This document shows positions 28,101 through 36,919 of a stretch of 64,000 nt of DNA, piece after piece (position 1 is the stretch's first letter; every line of letters begins with the position of its first letter). The stretch is from SURF-13 sp038924245 (lineage in GTDB: Bacteria > Pseudomonadota > Gammaproteobacteria > SURF-13), in the NCBI GenBank assembly GCA_038924245.1, contig JBCKVB010000001.1, positions 1 through 64,000 on the forward strand, given 5' to 3'. The notes under the pieces were generated by a model. That model was not told where the DNA came from. It was given only the letters and a program-made list of their open reading frames with translations, and searched no databases. Both the position numbers and the translations under genes were made by a program.

Positions 28101-29117
28101 TCAGTTTTTGGTTTTATCCACCAGGCGGTTGGCCTTGATCCAGGGCATCATGCTGCGCAGCTTTTCTCCTACCACTTCGATCTGGTGTTCGCGCGTGAGA
28201 CGCCGGTTCGCCTTCACCACCGGCGCGCCGGCCTGGTGTTCCAGAGTGAACTCGCGCGCGAATTGGCCGGTTTGAATCTCATTCAGGATTTTCTTCATCT
28301 CGCGCTTGGTCTCGTCGGTGATAATGCGCGGGCCGCGCGTTATGTCGCCGTATTCAGCCGTGTTGGAGATCGAATAACGCATATCGGCGATGCCGCCCTC
28401 ATACATCAGGTCCACGATGAGCTTTAACTCATGCAGACACTCGAAATAGGCCATCTCCGGCGCGTAACCGGCCTCGACCAGGGTTTCAAATCCGGCCTGC
28501 ACCAGCGCCGTCGCGCCACCGCACAACACCGCCTGTTCGCCGAACAAATCGGTCTCGGTCTCCTCGCGGAAGTTGGTCTCGATGATGCCCGCGCGCCCCG
28601 CGCCGATGGCGCAGGCGTAAGACAGCGCGACCTCCTTGGCCTTGCCGGAGGCATCGTGATGGATGGCGATCAAGCTCGGCACGCCGCCGCCCTGTTTGTA
28701 GGTCGAGCGCACCAGATGGCCGGGGCCTTTGGGCGCAATCATGATGACGTCCAGATCCGCGCGCGGCTCAATCTGGCCGAAGTGGATGTTAAACCCGTGC
28801 GCGAAGGCCAGCGCCGCGCCCTGTTTGATATTGGGCGCGATGGTGTCGCAGTACAGCTTGGCCTGATGCTGGTCGGGGGCGAGGATCATCACCACGTCCG
28901 CGCCCTTGACCGCCTCCGGCACGTCCTTTACGGTGAGCTTGGCGTTCCTGGCCTTGGCCTCCGAGGGCGAGCCCGGGCGCAGGCCCACCACCACCTCAAT
29001 GCCGGAATCCTGTAAATTATTGGCGTGCGCATGACCCTGCGAGCCGTAGCCGATAATGGCTACCTTTTTATTTTTGATGACCGAAAGATCAGCGTCTTTA
29101 TCGTAATAGACTTTCAT
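28101..29117 (-). CDS. ilvC: Ketol-acid reductoisomerase (NADP+)
   Basis: Second common step of valine and isoleucine synthesis. The 338-residue class I enzyme has the Rossmann motif VAIIGYGSQGHAHANNLQDS, then LRPGSPSEAKARN, KGPGHLVRS, the metal ligands in NFREETETDLFGEQAVLCGG, and a C-terminal knot domain with SNTAEYGD. It follows ilvH by 39 nt. Confidence 0.98.
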   Translation of the reverse strand: MKVYYDKDADLSVIKNKKVAIIGYGSQGHAHANNLQDSGIEVVVGLRPGSPSEAKARNAKLTVKDVPEAVKGADVVMILAPDQHQAKLYCDTIAPNIKQGAALAFAHGFNIHFGQIEPRADLDVIMIAPKGPGHLVRSTYKQGGGVPSLIAIHHDASGKAKEVALSYACAIGAGRAGIIETNFREETETDLFGEQAVLCGGATALVQAGFETLVEAGYAPEMAYFECLHELKLIVDLMYEGGIADMRYSISNTAEYGDITRGPRIITDETKREMKKILNEIQTGQFAREFTLEHQAGAPVVKANRRLTREHQIEVVGEKLRSMMPWIKANRLVDKTKN

Positions 29118-29156
29118 ATATTTCCTATACTTATGTGATATAGTTAAAGTTACTTT

Positions 29157-29651
29157 CTATCCTACTCTAAGACTCTTCTCGCCGCGCGCGATGCCCGACA
29201 CGCCGGAGCGCACCACTTCCACAATCGCCTTCTTGTCCAGCGCATGGATAAAGCCGTCGAGCTTTTCGCCTGTGCCGGTCAACTCTATCGTATAGCTGGT
29301 GTCGGTGACGTCAATGATGTGCCCGCGAAAGATATCGGTCAGGCGTTTCAGCTCATCGCGGCCACCGTCCACGGCGCGCACCTTCACCAGCATCAACTCG
29401 CGCTCTAGATGTTCGCCTTCGCTCAGATCCATCACCGCTACGACTTCAATCAGCTTGTTGAGCTGCTTGTTGATTTGTTCGATGACTGCATCTGAACCAC
29501 TGGTGACGATGGTCATGCGCGACAGGGTGGCGTCTTCAGTGGGCGCTACGATGAGCGACTCGATGTTATAACCACGCGCCGAGAACAGCCCGGCCACGCG
29601 CGACAAAGCACCCGCTTCATTTTCCAGCAACAAGGAAATAATGTGGCGCAT
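29157..29651 (-). CDS. ilvH: Acetolactate synthase small (regulatory) subunit
   Basis: The 164-residue valine-sensing subunit has an N-terminal ACT domain (MRHIISLLLENEAGALSRVA, GLFSARGYNIESLIVAPTED) and a C-terminal domain (FRGHIIDVTDTSYTIELTG). It overlaps the end of the large-subunit gene by 1 nt, giving tight coupling. Confidence 0.97.
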   Translation of the reverse strand: MRHIISLLLENEAGALSRVAGLFSARGYNIESLIVAPTEDATLSRMTIVTSGSDAVIEQINKQLNKLIEVVAVMDLSEGEHLERELMLVKVRAVDGGRDELKRLTDIFRGHIIDVTDTSYTIELTGTGEKLDGFIHALDKKAIVEVVRSGVSGIARGEKSLRVG

Positions 29652-31354
29652 TATAAATCCTCCGCCATAATAATTTCAGACAAGCCCTTGCCCCCCAACA
29701 CCATGGGAAACACGTTTTCGGTCTGGTCGGTGATGAAATCCATGAATACCAAGTCCTTCTTGCGCGCGAACGCTTCCTGCAGCGCCGATTCGACATCGGA
29801 TGGCTTCTCCACGCACATCCCGACATGGCCGTAAGCTTCGGCCAGCTTCACAAAATCGGGCAGCGCATCGATATAGGATTCGGCTTCGCGATTCCCGTGT
29901 ATGAACTCTTGCCACTGCCGCACCATGCCCAGATAACGATTATTCAGCATGATAATTTTGAGCGGCAAATGGTATTGCTTGCAGGTGGCTAGCTCCTGGA
30001 TGCACATCTGGATACTGCCTTCACCGGTGACGCAGGCAACCGTGGCGTCGGGGTGGGCAAACTGTACGCCCATGGCGGCGGGCAAGCCAAAGCCCATGGT
30101 ACCCAGGCCACCGGAATTGATCCAGCGGCGCGGTTTATCAAATTTGTAATACTGCGTAGCCCACATCTGGTGCTGGCCGACATCGGAGGTAACAAAGGCA
30201 TCGCCCTTGGTCACTTCATACAGTTTTTCGATCACGAACTGCGGCTTGATAATTTCGGTGGAATTTTTGTACAGCAAGCAATTCCGGCTGCGCCACTGGT
30301 CAATTTGCTTCCACCAGTCAGCCACCTGCTTATCCGGCTTTTGCTTGCTGCTGCGCAATTCCGCCAGCATATCATCCAACACATGCGCCACATCGCCGAC
30401 GATAGGCACGTCCACTTTCACCCGCTTGGAGATGGAGGTAGGGTCTATGTCTATGTGAATGATCGTGCGCTGCTGTTGATTAAAGTGGTCGACGTTTCCA
30501 ACCACGCGATCATGAAAGCGCGCCCCCACGGCCAGCAACACATCGCAATGCTGTGTGGCCATGTTGGCCTCGTAATTGCCATGCATGCCCAGCATGCCGA
30601 CGAATTGTTTATCCGTCCCCGGAAACCCCCCCAAGCCCATCTGGGTAAGGGTGCAAGGGAAGCCCAGCAAACGCACCAGTTCAGTCAATTGCCTGGAAGC
30701 ATCCGACAGAATTACCCCACCGCCCGCATAAATCATCGGACGTTTGGCTTGCATCAATAATTGTATAGCCTGCTTGACCTGACCCAGATCGCCATGTTGT
30801 GCCGGATGATAAGAACGAATGGACACTTCGGACGGGTAATGAAACTCCGTCTTTGTATTTGACACATCCTTGGGAATATCCACCAGCACCGGGCCGGGGC
30901 GTCCGCTCCTGGCCAGATAAAACGCCTTCTTGATGGTGCTGGCCATTTGCGTGACATCCTTGACCAGGAAGTTGTGCTTCACGCAAGAGCGTGTGATGCC
31001 GATCGCATCCACTTCCTGAAAGGCATCTTCGCCGATGGCATAGGTCGGCACCTGGCCGCTGATAATTACCAATGGAGTAGAATCCATGTAGGCATTTGCG
31101 ATGCCGGTAACCGCATTGGTTATGCCGGGACCGGAGGTAACCAGCACCACCCCCACCTTGCCGGTGGAAAGCGCATAGCCCTCGGCGGCATGTACTGCGC
31201 CCTGCTCGTGCCGCACCAGGATGTGCTTGACCTTATCCTGATTGAACAAGGCATCGTAAATAAACAAGTTGGCACCGCCGGGGTAGCCGAATATATATTC
31301 GACCCCCTCTTCTTCCAAACACTTGATGGTTATTTCTGCGCCCGTTAATTCCAT
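29651..31354 (-). CDS. ilvB: Acetolactate synthase large (catalytic) subunit
   Basis: ThDP- and FAD-dependent enzyme condensing pyruvate with pyruvate or 2-ketobutyrate. About 567 residues: the catalytic glutamate region is VKHILVRHEQGAVHAAEGYA, and the ThDP motif is VTGEGSIQMCIQELATCKQY followed by NNRYLGMVRQWQ. The ATG at 31354 has AAGGAG 8 nt upstream; the GTG at 31360 lies too close to it. First gene of the operon ilvB-ilvH-ilvC-pssA. Confidence 0.97.
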   Translation of the reverse strand: MELTGAEITIKCLEEEGVEYIFGYPGGANLFIYDALFNQDKVKHILVRHEQGAVHAAEGYALSTGKVGVVLVTSGPGITNAVTGIANAYMDSTPLVIISGQVPTYAIGEDAFQEVDAIGITRSCVKHNFLVKDVTQMASTIKKAFYLARSGRPGPVLVDIPKDVSNTKTEFHYPSEVSIRSYHPAQHGDLGQVKQAIQLLMQAKRPMIYAGGGVILSDASRQLTELVRLLGFPCTLTQMGLGGFPGTDKQFVGMLGMHGNYEANMATQHCDVLLAVGARFHDRVVGNVDHFNQQQRTIIHIDIDPTSISKRVKVDVPIVGDVAHVLDDMLAELRSSKQKPDKQVADWWKQIDQWRSRNCLLYKNSTEIIKPQFVIEKLYEVTKGDAFVTSDVGQHQMWATQYYKFDKPRRWINSGGLGTMGFGLPAAMGVQFAHPDATVACVTGEGSIQMCIQELATCKQYHLPLKIIMLNNRYLGMVRQWQEFIHGNREAESYIDALPDFVKLAEAYGHVGMCVEKPSDVESALQEAFARKKDLVFMDFITDQTENVFPMVLGGKGLSEIIMAEDL

Positions 31355-31489
31355 ACTCACCGCTCCTTAACGCCAGCCACCAACATTCATTCCAAGACGG
31401 AAAGCTAGTAAGCATAAACGATACGCGCGGGAACTGCAAAAGGCTGGTTTAACAGGTAAAATTTGTGGGAATTGACCCAAGGAGAGACC

Positions 31490-31570
31490 ATGCCCTACCT
31501 CAAGCTACAAACCAACACCGCTGTGGATCACGCCAAGCGCGTAGGTCACGGTGCGCGCAGCACTCCGTGA
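31490..31570 (+). pseudogene. 5' remnant of a tautomerase-family gene
   Basis: The sequence AAGGAGAGACC and ATG at 31490 open a frame reading MPYLKLQTNTAVDHAKR, which matches the start of MIF/4-OT-like tautomerases (catalytic Pro2). It then runs into a GTAG-headed REP pair at 31541 and stops at 31570 after 26 codons. No downstream part of the gene is seen. The ribosome-binding site and N terminus are intact, so a short peptide could still be made. Confidence 0.6.
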
Positions 31571-31607
31571 CACAGAGATTGTCAGGCAGCTTCGCAGCCT
31601 GACCTAC
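31541..31607. repeat. REP pair (BIME) with GTAG/CTAC ends, copy 1
   Basis: Outer inverted repeat GTAGGTCA (31541-31548) and TGACCTAC (31600-31607). Inside are two hairpins, GTCACGG/CCGTGAC and GTCAGGC/GCCTGAC. REP sequences served by RAYT transposases start with GTAG or GTGG, which this fits. Confidence 0.8.
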
Positions 31608-31628
31608 GCCTGCCTTTTTAAACTGTGG

Positions 31629-32225
31629 TCACATCTCTCTTCTGCCGCTGAACGCGTAAGACAGCGTGCTGCCGTCCACGTATTCGAGTTCGCCGCCGAC
31701 CGGCACGCCGTGGGCGATGCGCGTGGGCTTGATGCCACGCACGCGTACCAGTTCGCCGATATAGTGCGCGGTGGCTTCGCCTTCCACGGTGGGGTTGGTG
31801 GCGAGTATCACTTCCTTCACTCCGCCTGCGTCAAGCCGCGCGGCGAGCTTGTCCAGGCCGATTTCATTCGGGCCGATGCCGTCGAGCGGCGACAGGTGAC
31901 CCATGAGCACGAAGTACAAACCCTTGTAGCCGGTGGCGCGTTCCACCGCGAGCACGTCGGGCGGGTTCTCCACCACGCACAGCAAACCGCGGTCGCGCCC
32001 CGGATCGCTGCAATGTCCGCACAGCTCGTCCTCGCACAGGGTGCGGCAGTCGGCGCAGTGCTGAACGCTGTCCACGGCGGCGGCGAGGGCGTGCGCCAGC
32101 GTGCGCGCGCCGGCGCGGTTGCGTTGCAGAAGATGGTACGCCATGCGCTGCGCGGACTTGGGGCCGACGCCGGGCAGACAGCGCAACGCCTCGATGAGCT
32201 GTTCGATAAGCGAGGACGTCATCAC
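31629..32225 (-). CDS. recR: Recombination protein RecR
   Basis: Part of RecFOR, loading RecA on gapped DNA. The 198-residue protein has a helix-hairpin-helix (LRCLPGVGPKSAQRMAYHLL), a four-cysteine zinc finger (CADCRTLCEDELCGHC) and a Toprim domain (GLLCVVENPPDVLAVE). It forms dnaX-ybaB-recR with its neighbours, a conserved operon; 1 nt separates it from ybaB. Confidence 0.97.
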   Translation of the reverse strand: MMTSSLIEQLIEALRCLPGVGPKSAQRMAYHLLQRNRAGARTLAHALAAAVDSVQHCADCRTLCEDELCGHCSDPGRDRGLLCVVENPPDVLAVERATGYKGLYFVLMGHLSPLDGIGPNEIGLDKLAARLDAGGVKEVILATNPTVEGEATAHYIGELVRVRGIKPTRIAHGVPVGGELEYVDGSTLSYAFSGRREM

Positions 32226-32226
32226 T

Positions 32227-32553
32227 TTAAAACGGCAGCTTGAAGCCTTCCGGCAGATTGATGCCGCCGGTCATGCCGGCGTATTTTTCCTTGACGGATA
32301 GTTCCACCTTGCGCACCGCGTCGTTCACCGCCGCGGCGATTAAATCCTCGATGATTTCCTTCTCCTCTTTAAGCAGATCAGGATCGAGAGTGATGCGCTT
32401 GACGTCATAACGTCCGGTCATGATTACGCGCACCATGCCGCCGCCGGATTCACCGGGGACTTCCAGGGCCACGAGATCTTCCTGCGCCTTGAGCAGATTG
32501 GCCTGCATCTGCTGCGCCTGTTTCATGAGACCGCCTAAACCGCCTTTCATCAT
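32227..32553 (-). CDS. ybaB: YbaB/EbfC nucleoid-associated protein
   Basis: The 108-residue DNA-binding dimer has MKGGLGGLMKQAQQMQ, EVPGESGGGMVRVIMTGRYD and the C-terminal MTGGINLPEGFKLPF. It sits between dnaX and recR as usual. The first codon could be either ATG at the start (MMKGG). Confidence 0.96.
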   Translation of the reverse strand: MMKGGLGGLMKQAQQMQANLLKAQEDLVALEVPGESGGGMVRVIMTGRYDVKRITLDPDLLKEEKEIIEDLIAAAVNDAVRKVELSVKEKYAGMTGGINLPEGFKLPF

Positions 32554-32562
32554 TCTGCCTCG

Positions 32563-34137
32563 TTAATCAGTTAATCGAATCAAGTTTGGATCCACGCTGG
32601 TGTGAAACGTCTCGCACAGCGCTTGCACGTTGGGATCCGCCGTTACCGCCCGCACGGCGGCCTGCTGGCGTTCGCCAAGCATGCGTGACTGTTGTTGCGC
32701 GGGAGTTTCCTGCCCTGAGCCGCCCACCTTGATCACCAGCTTCAGCGGCGCGCCGTAATGCTGTTGCAGCGCCTGTTGCAGGCGTTCCTCCAGATTTTTG
32801 GTGTGCAGCTTGGCGTGCGCGCTGTCCAGGGCGAGATGCAGCGCCTCCCCTTCGCGCTTGCTTAAGGTGCAGTGCAGGGCGAGCTCGCGCGCCATGCCGC
32901 TGAGCTTCAACGTAGCGACGGTGTTAGCCCAGTCATTATTTTCCGCGCCGCCCGAACGTTCCGCGACGACGGCTTGCGCCTTGCCCGATGGCGCAGCGGC
33001 AGCCGCGCTTTTCACAGCAGGCATGGAGCCCGTCTCTTTCGCGCCACCGCCTTCGACTGGACGAAACGCCAGCATGCGCAGCAGCGTCATTTCAAAACCG
33101 CTGCGGATATCGGGCGCGAACGGCAGATCGCGCCGCCCGTTGACGCCGATCTGATAGTAAAGCTGCACGTCTTCCGGTGTCATGGCGTGGGCGAGCTTGA
33201 GCACCGCCTCACGATCTTCCTGGCTGTCATCCAGCGTCTGGGGCGCAACTTGCGCGAGCGCGGTACGTTGCAAGGTGCTGAGCATTTCCGCCAGCACGCC
33301 GGTAAAATCCAGCGCGTGCTCGGCGAGCCTTTGCGTACACGCAAGCAACGCCTGCGCGTCGGACGCGGCCAGCGCGTCGAGCAGTTCGATCACGTGCGTC
33401 TGCTCAATGCTGCCCAGCATGGTGCGCACTTCGCCGGCGCGTACGGCCCCCGCGCCGTAGGCGATGGCCTGATCGAGCAGGCTTAACGCATCGCGCAGGC
33501 TGCCGTCCGCCGCGCGCGCGAGGGCGGACAGCGCCGCTGGCTCGCTCTCGATTTTCTCCGCGGTGAGAATATCGGCAAGACGTTGTTTAATAAGCTCGAC
33601 CGGCAAGCGCTTGAGATTAAATTGCAGGCAACGTGAGAGTATGGTGACCGGCAACTTCTGCGGATCGGTGGTGGCGAGCAAAAACTTCACGTGCGGCGGC
33701 GGCTCTTCCAGGGTCTTGAGCAGCGCGTTGAAGCTGTGCACGGAGAGCATGTGCACTTCGTCTATGAGATACACCTTGTAGCGCCCGCGCGTCGGCGCGT
33801 ATTGTACGTTTTCCAGCAATTCGCGCGTGTCCTCCACCTTGGTGCGCGAAGCGGCGTCCACCTCGATCAAGTCCACGAAGCGCCCCTCGTCTATCTCACG
33901 GCACGCGCTGCACACGCCGCACGGGGTGGAGCTGACACCCTTCTCGCAATTGAGGGATTTGGCCAGCACGCGCGCCAGCGTGGTCTTGCCCACGCCGCGC
34001 GTGCCGGTAAACAGGAACGCGTGGTGCAGGCGGTCATTGTCGAGCGCGTTGATGAGCGCGCGCAGCACGTGTTCCTGCCCCACCACCTCGCCGAAGTTGC
34101 GCGGGCGCCATTTGCGCGCCAGTACCTGGTAACTCAT
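32563..34137 (-). CDS. dnaX: DNA polymerase III subunit tau/gamma
   Basis: Clamp-loader ATPase. The 524-residue protein begins MSYQVLARKWRPRNFGEVVG, with Walker A FTGTRGVGKTTLARVLAKSL, a four-cysteine zinc site starting CEKGVSSTPCGVCSAC, Walker B YLIDEVHML and the SRC sensor LSRCLQFNLKRL. The C-terminal part (about 370 on) is variable, Ala/Gly-rich and ends in a tau-type domain, shorter than in E. coli. I see no obvious programmed-frameshift heptamer. Confidence 0.95.
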   Translation of the reverse strand: MSYQVLARKWRPRNFGEVVGQEHVLRALINALDNDRLHHAFLFTGTRGVGKTTLARVLAKSLNCEKGVSSTPCGVCSACREIDEGRFVDLIEVDAASRTKVEDTRELLENVQYAPTRGRYKVYLIDEVHMLSVHSFNALLKTLEEPPPHVKFLLATTDPQKLPVTILSRCLQFNLKRLPVELIKQRLADILTAEKIESEPAALSALARAADGSLRDALSLLDQAIAYGAGAVRAGEVRTMLGSIEQTHVIELLDALAASDAQALLACTQRLAEHALDFTGVLAEMLSTLQRTALAQVAPQTLDDSQEDREAVLKLAHAMTPEDVQLYYQIGVNGRRDLPFAPDIRSGFEMTLLRMLAFRPVEGGGAKETGSMPAVKSAAAAAPSGKAQAVVAERSGGAENNDWANTVATLKLSGMARELALHCTLSKREGEALHLALDSAHAKLHTKNLEERLQQALQQHYGAPLKLVIKVGGSGQETPAQQQSRMLGERQQAAVRAVTADPNVQALCETFHTSVDPNLIRLTD

Positions 34138-34228
34138 GGAAGGGTAATTTGACTCTGACGACCGGATTGCATGACAGCGATTTTACCCCACCAAGGCGAG
34201 AATGTCGCATCGGCTATAGGAAGGAGGC

Positions 34229-34334
34229 GGCCTGCACCGGCCCGACCCCGGCACACGGACGCGATTGCTGCCGCTGCTCCCTTCCGGGTCTGACGGGGTT
34301 CACAACCTGCCGTTGCGGGAGACCGGCACAGACC
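34229..34334 (-). ncRNA. ffs: Signal recognition particle 4.5S RNA
   Basis: The minus strand has the conserved apical region with GACCCGGAAGGGAGCAGC. The 5' arm GGTCTGTGCCGGTC pairs along its whole length, with G-U pairs, with the 3' arm GGGCCGGTGCAGGCC, giving the usual long hairpin of about 106 nt. It lies between dnaX and tRNA-Ser, a common position. Ends are estimated from the pairing. Partner of Ffh. Confidence 0.93.
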
Positions 34335-34343
34335 ACCATAAAA

Positions 34344-34434
34344 TGGCGGAGAGGGCGGGATTCGAACCCGCGATACGGGGTTACCGTATACACGCTTTCC
34401 AGGCGTGCTCCTTCAGCCGCTCGGACACCTCTCC
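34344..34434 (-). tRNA. tRNA-Ser (anticodon GGA)
   Basis: The 91-nt class II tRNA starts GGAGAGGTGTCCGAGCGGC. The anticodon stem CACGC/GCGTG encloses CTGGAAA (anticodon GGA). It has a long variable arm (TACGG...CCGTA), T-arm GGGTTCGAATCCC and an encoded GCCA end. Confidence 0.95.
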
Positions 34435-34680
34435 AAATTATTTTGCTTCAGTTTCGGCCATCCCTGGCCAGACCAGGGATTTTTTAAAGCGTGCAAGGGT
34501 AAACTAGATAGGCTATATCCGCAATGACCACGCGCGCCGCGCTGCCAATTCGTGCGCCGTGTGCTATACTGTTCTGTTGATATATTGACGTACAGCGGTT
34601 CGCGGTTCAGCCCGTTACCCAGCACCCTGCTTGATCGGCGTTACTCCATAAAATTCTGAATTTACAGGACATTATACTCC

Positions 34681-35688
34681 ATGCACAACGGTACCACGCT
34701 TACTCAGTTCATCATTGAAGAGCAACGCCAGATCGGCGCAAGCGGCGATTTCAGCTCACTGCTCAACGATATCGTGACGGCCTGCAAGGTGATCTCCAAC
34801 GCGGTGCATAAAGGCGCGCTGATCGGCGTCCAGGGCAGCGCGGGCAGCGAGAACGTGCAGGGTGAGACGCAAAAGAAACTGGATATCATCACCAACGAAA
34901 TCTTCATCAAGTCCAATGAATGGGCGGGGCACCTGGCCGCGATGGGCTCGGAGGAGATGGACGACATCTACCTCATCCCGCGCCAGTACCCGAAGGGCAA
35001 ATACCTGCTGGTGTTCGACCCGCTGGACGGCTCGTCCAACATTGACGTCAACATTTCCGTGGGCACCATCTTCTCGATTCTGCGTTCGCCCAAGGGGCTG
35101 TCGCAGGAACCGGTCACCGCGCGCGATTTTCTGCAACCCGGCACGCGCCAGGTGTGCGCCGGCTACGCGGTCTACGGCCCCTCCACCATGCTGGTGCTGA
35201 CCAGCGGTCACGGCGTGAACGGCTTCACGCTGGATCAGAACATCGGCGAGTTCATCCTCACCCACCCCAAGATGCGCATTCCGGAAGATTGCACGGAGTT
35301 CGCCATCAATGCCTCGAATGAGCGTTTTTGGGAAGCGCCGGTACAGCGCTATGTGGACGAATGCCTGGCCGGTGCGGAAGGCCCGCGCAAGAAAAATTTC
35401 AACATGCGCTGGATCGCCTCGATGGTGGCCGAGGTGCATCGCATCCTGATCCGCGGCGGCGTGTTCATGTACCCCAAGGACACCAAAGACCCCGGCAAGG
35501 CGGGCAAGCTGCGCCTGATGTATGAAGCCAACCCAATGTCGTTCATCGTCGAGCAGGCGGGCGGCGTGAGCTCCACGGGGCGCGAGCGCATCATGGAAAT
35601 AACGCCCGCGGACTTACATCAGCGCGTGCCGGTGATTCTGGGCTCGAAGAACGAAGTGAACCGCATTATTTCCTATCACGGCGAGTAA
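34681..35688 (+). CDS. fbp: Fructose-1,6-bisphosphatase, class I
   Basis: Gluconeogenesis, and the Calvin cycle if present. The 335-residue protein has the metal-binding LVFDPLDGSSNIDVN, MGSEEMDDIYLIP, and GGVFMYPKDTKDPGKAGKLR near the active site; NPMSFIVEQAGG follows. Cytosolic tetramer in the family. It is transcribed alone, divergent from tRNA-Ser. Fragments of a class I aldolase gene are found elsewhere in this window (45456 and 46795). Confidence 0.97.
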   Translation: MHNGTTLTQFIIEEQRQIGASGDFSSLLNDIVTACKVISNAVHKGALIGVQGSAGSENVQGETQKKLDIITNEIFIKSNEWAGHLAAMGSEEMDDIYLIPRQYPKGKYLLVFDPLDGSSNIDVNISVGTIFSILRSPKGLSQEPVTARDFLQPGTRQVCAGYAVYGPSTMLVLTSGHGVNGFTLDQNIGEFILTHPKMRIPEDCTEFAINASNERFWEAPVQRYVDECLAGAEGPRKKNFNMRWIASMVAEVHRILIRGGVFMYPKDTKDPGKAGKLRLMYEANPMSFIVEQAGGVSSTGRERIMEITPADLHQRVPVILGSKNEVNRIISYHGE

Positions 35689-35729
35689 CCCAAGGTAAGC
35701 GAGGGTGAGCCGCGAAGCGGCGAACGCCA

Positions 35730-35743
35730 GCACAGGGATGTGC
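35730..35743. repeat. Dispersed hairpin core GCACAGGGATGTGC
   Basis: Within a larger hairpin, GCCAGCACAGGGATGTGCTGGC, 42 nt after fbp. The same 14-nt core is at 17441, and with C for T at 5224 and 54229. It could act as a 3' stem-loop for fbp mRNA. Confidence 0.7.
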
Positions 35744-35814
35744 TGGCAGGTGTCGAACAACCTCATTGAAGTAACGCCATGGAGGGCGCAAGTACAGTAA
35801 TTAAAGGTTAAGGG

Positions 35815-35830
35815 GAGGTGTCCGAGCGGC
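35815..35830 (+). other. Fragment identical to the 5' part of tRNA-Ser
   Basis: GAGGTGTCCGAGCGGC is identical to positions 4-19 of tRNA-Ser(GGA) at 34344-34434. The rest of the tRNA is absent. It lies between fbp and mtgA. It could be a remnant of a duplicated tRNA or of a recombination event. Confidence 0.55.
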
Positions 35831-35853
35831 GGCGTAGTCATAGATAGCGCCAG

Positions 35854-36567
35854 TCAGGGTATCTGCGCCGCATACATGCGCGCCTGAATCATCGCTGTTT
35901 TGCGCTCCAGCCAGGGCGTGTTGCGGTGCTTGTCGTAAAAGCGCGGCTTGGGCGTCATGGCGGCGAGACGCGCGGCCTGATAGGAGTTCAACGCGGCGGC
36001 GCTCACGCCGAAATAGTGCCGCGCGGCGGCCTCCGCGCCGAATACGCCATCGCCCCACTCGACCATATTCAGGTAAATTTCCAGGATCCGGCGCTTGCTC
36101 ATCATCCGCTCCAGCATCAGCGTGATGACGGCCTCCTGCCCCTTGCGCAGCATGCTACGTTCGCCGGACAAAAATAGGTTTTTCGCCAACTGCTGGCTGA
36201 TGGTCGAGCCGCCCGCCACCACTTTCCCCTTTTTTAGATTCTTCTCGTAGGCTTCCTGGATACCTTCCCAATCGAAGCCTTCGTGCTCGGTGAATTTGGC
36301 GTCTTCCGCCGCGATCATGGCGCGTTTCAAATGGATGGAGATGCGCTCATAGGGAATCCAGCGGTGCCTGAGCGAGGCAAAGGGATTCCGCTCTTGCGCG
36401 GCCTCAAGACGCCGCTCCATGAATGAGCTTTGCGCCGGATCATGATCCACCCAATACCAGATGTGCGCGAATATCCACATCTGGTACACGAGCACACCCG
36501 CGCACAGCAGCAGCACGGCGCGCCACAGCCAGCGCCAACCCGTTTTTACCCACGCTTGCACGAGCAA
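35854..36567 (-). CDS. mtgA: Monofunctional biosynthetic peptidoglycan transglycosylase
   Basis: GT51 enzyme that extends glycan strands. The 237-residue protein has an N-terminal transmembrane anchor (about 12-32), the catalytic glutamate in AMIAAEDAKFTEHEGFDWEG, then GGSTISQQLAKNLFLSGERS and ILEIYLNMVEWGDGVFGAEA. Full length for MtgA; no transpeptidase domain. The window also encodes PBP1B (mrcB). Confidence 0.95.
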   Translation of the reverse strand: MLVQAWVKTGWRWLWRAVLLLCAGVLVYQMWIFAHIWYWVDHDPAQSSFMERRLEAAQERNPFASLRHRWIPYERISIHLKRAMIAAEDAKFTEHEGFDWEGIQEAYEKNLKKGKVVAGGSTISQQLAKNLFLSGERSMLRKGQEAVITLMLERMMSKRRILEIYLNMVEWGDGVFGAEAAARHYFGVSAAALNSYQAARLAAMTPKPRFYDKHRNTPWLERKTAMIQARMYAAQIP

Positions 36568-36589
36568 AAGGCGTCAGCAAAGAATTCTG

Positions 36590-36874
36590 TTACTTTATCT
36601 TCACAACGGAGGGAGTGGCGTCCTTGGCGCAGGTCTCCGGCGCCTTTTTGCCGGTTTGCAGGTAGTTGTATTCAATCAATTGCAATTTGCCGTCGCAGTT
36701 CTTGTCCAATTGCTCGAACACCTTGGTCAATGGCCGCCAAGCCTCCGCTTCCTTGGGGCTGATGGTCTTATCACGGTTGGCGTCCATCTGTTCAAACGGC
36801 GGCGCCGCCAAAGCAGGCGCAACCGAAGCGGCAAACAGGACTGCAAGGCAGGTGTTCAACAGGGATTTCTTCAT
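36590..36874 (-). CDS. Secreted EF-hand protein
   Basis: The 94-residue precursor has a signal peptide (cleavage near APALAAPP) and two EF-hand loops: DANRDKTISPKE (about 31-42) and DKNCDGKLQLIE (about 57-68), with the expected acidic residues at positions 1, 3, 5 and 12. Probably a periplasmic calcium-binding protein. Two cysteines (in NCDGK and ETCAK) could pair. No partner is evident from the neighbours. Confidence 0.8.
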   Translation of the reverse strand: MKKSLLNTCLAVLFAASVAPALAAPPFEQMDANRDKTISPKEAEAWRPLTKVFEQLDKNCDGKLQLIEYNYLQTGKKAPETCAKDATPSVVKIK

Positions 36875-36919
36875 GGTATCTCCTTCAGATATATTTTATG
36901 GCATGTATACGCCGGTGCA

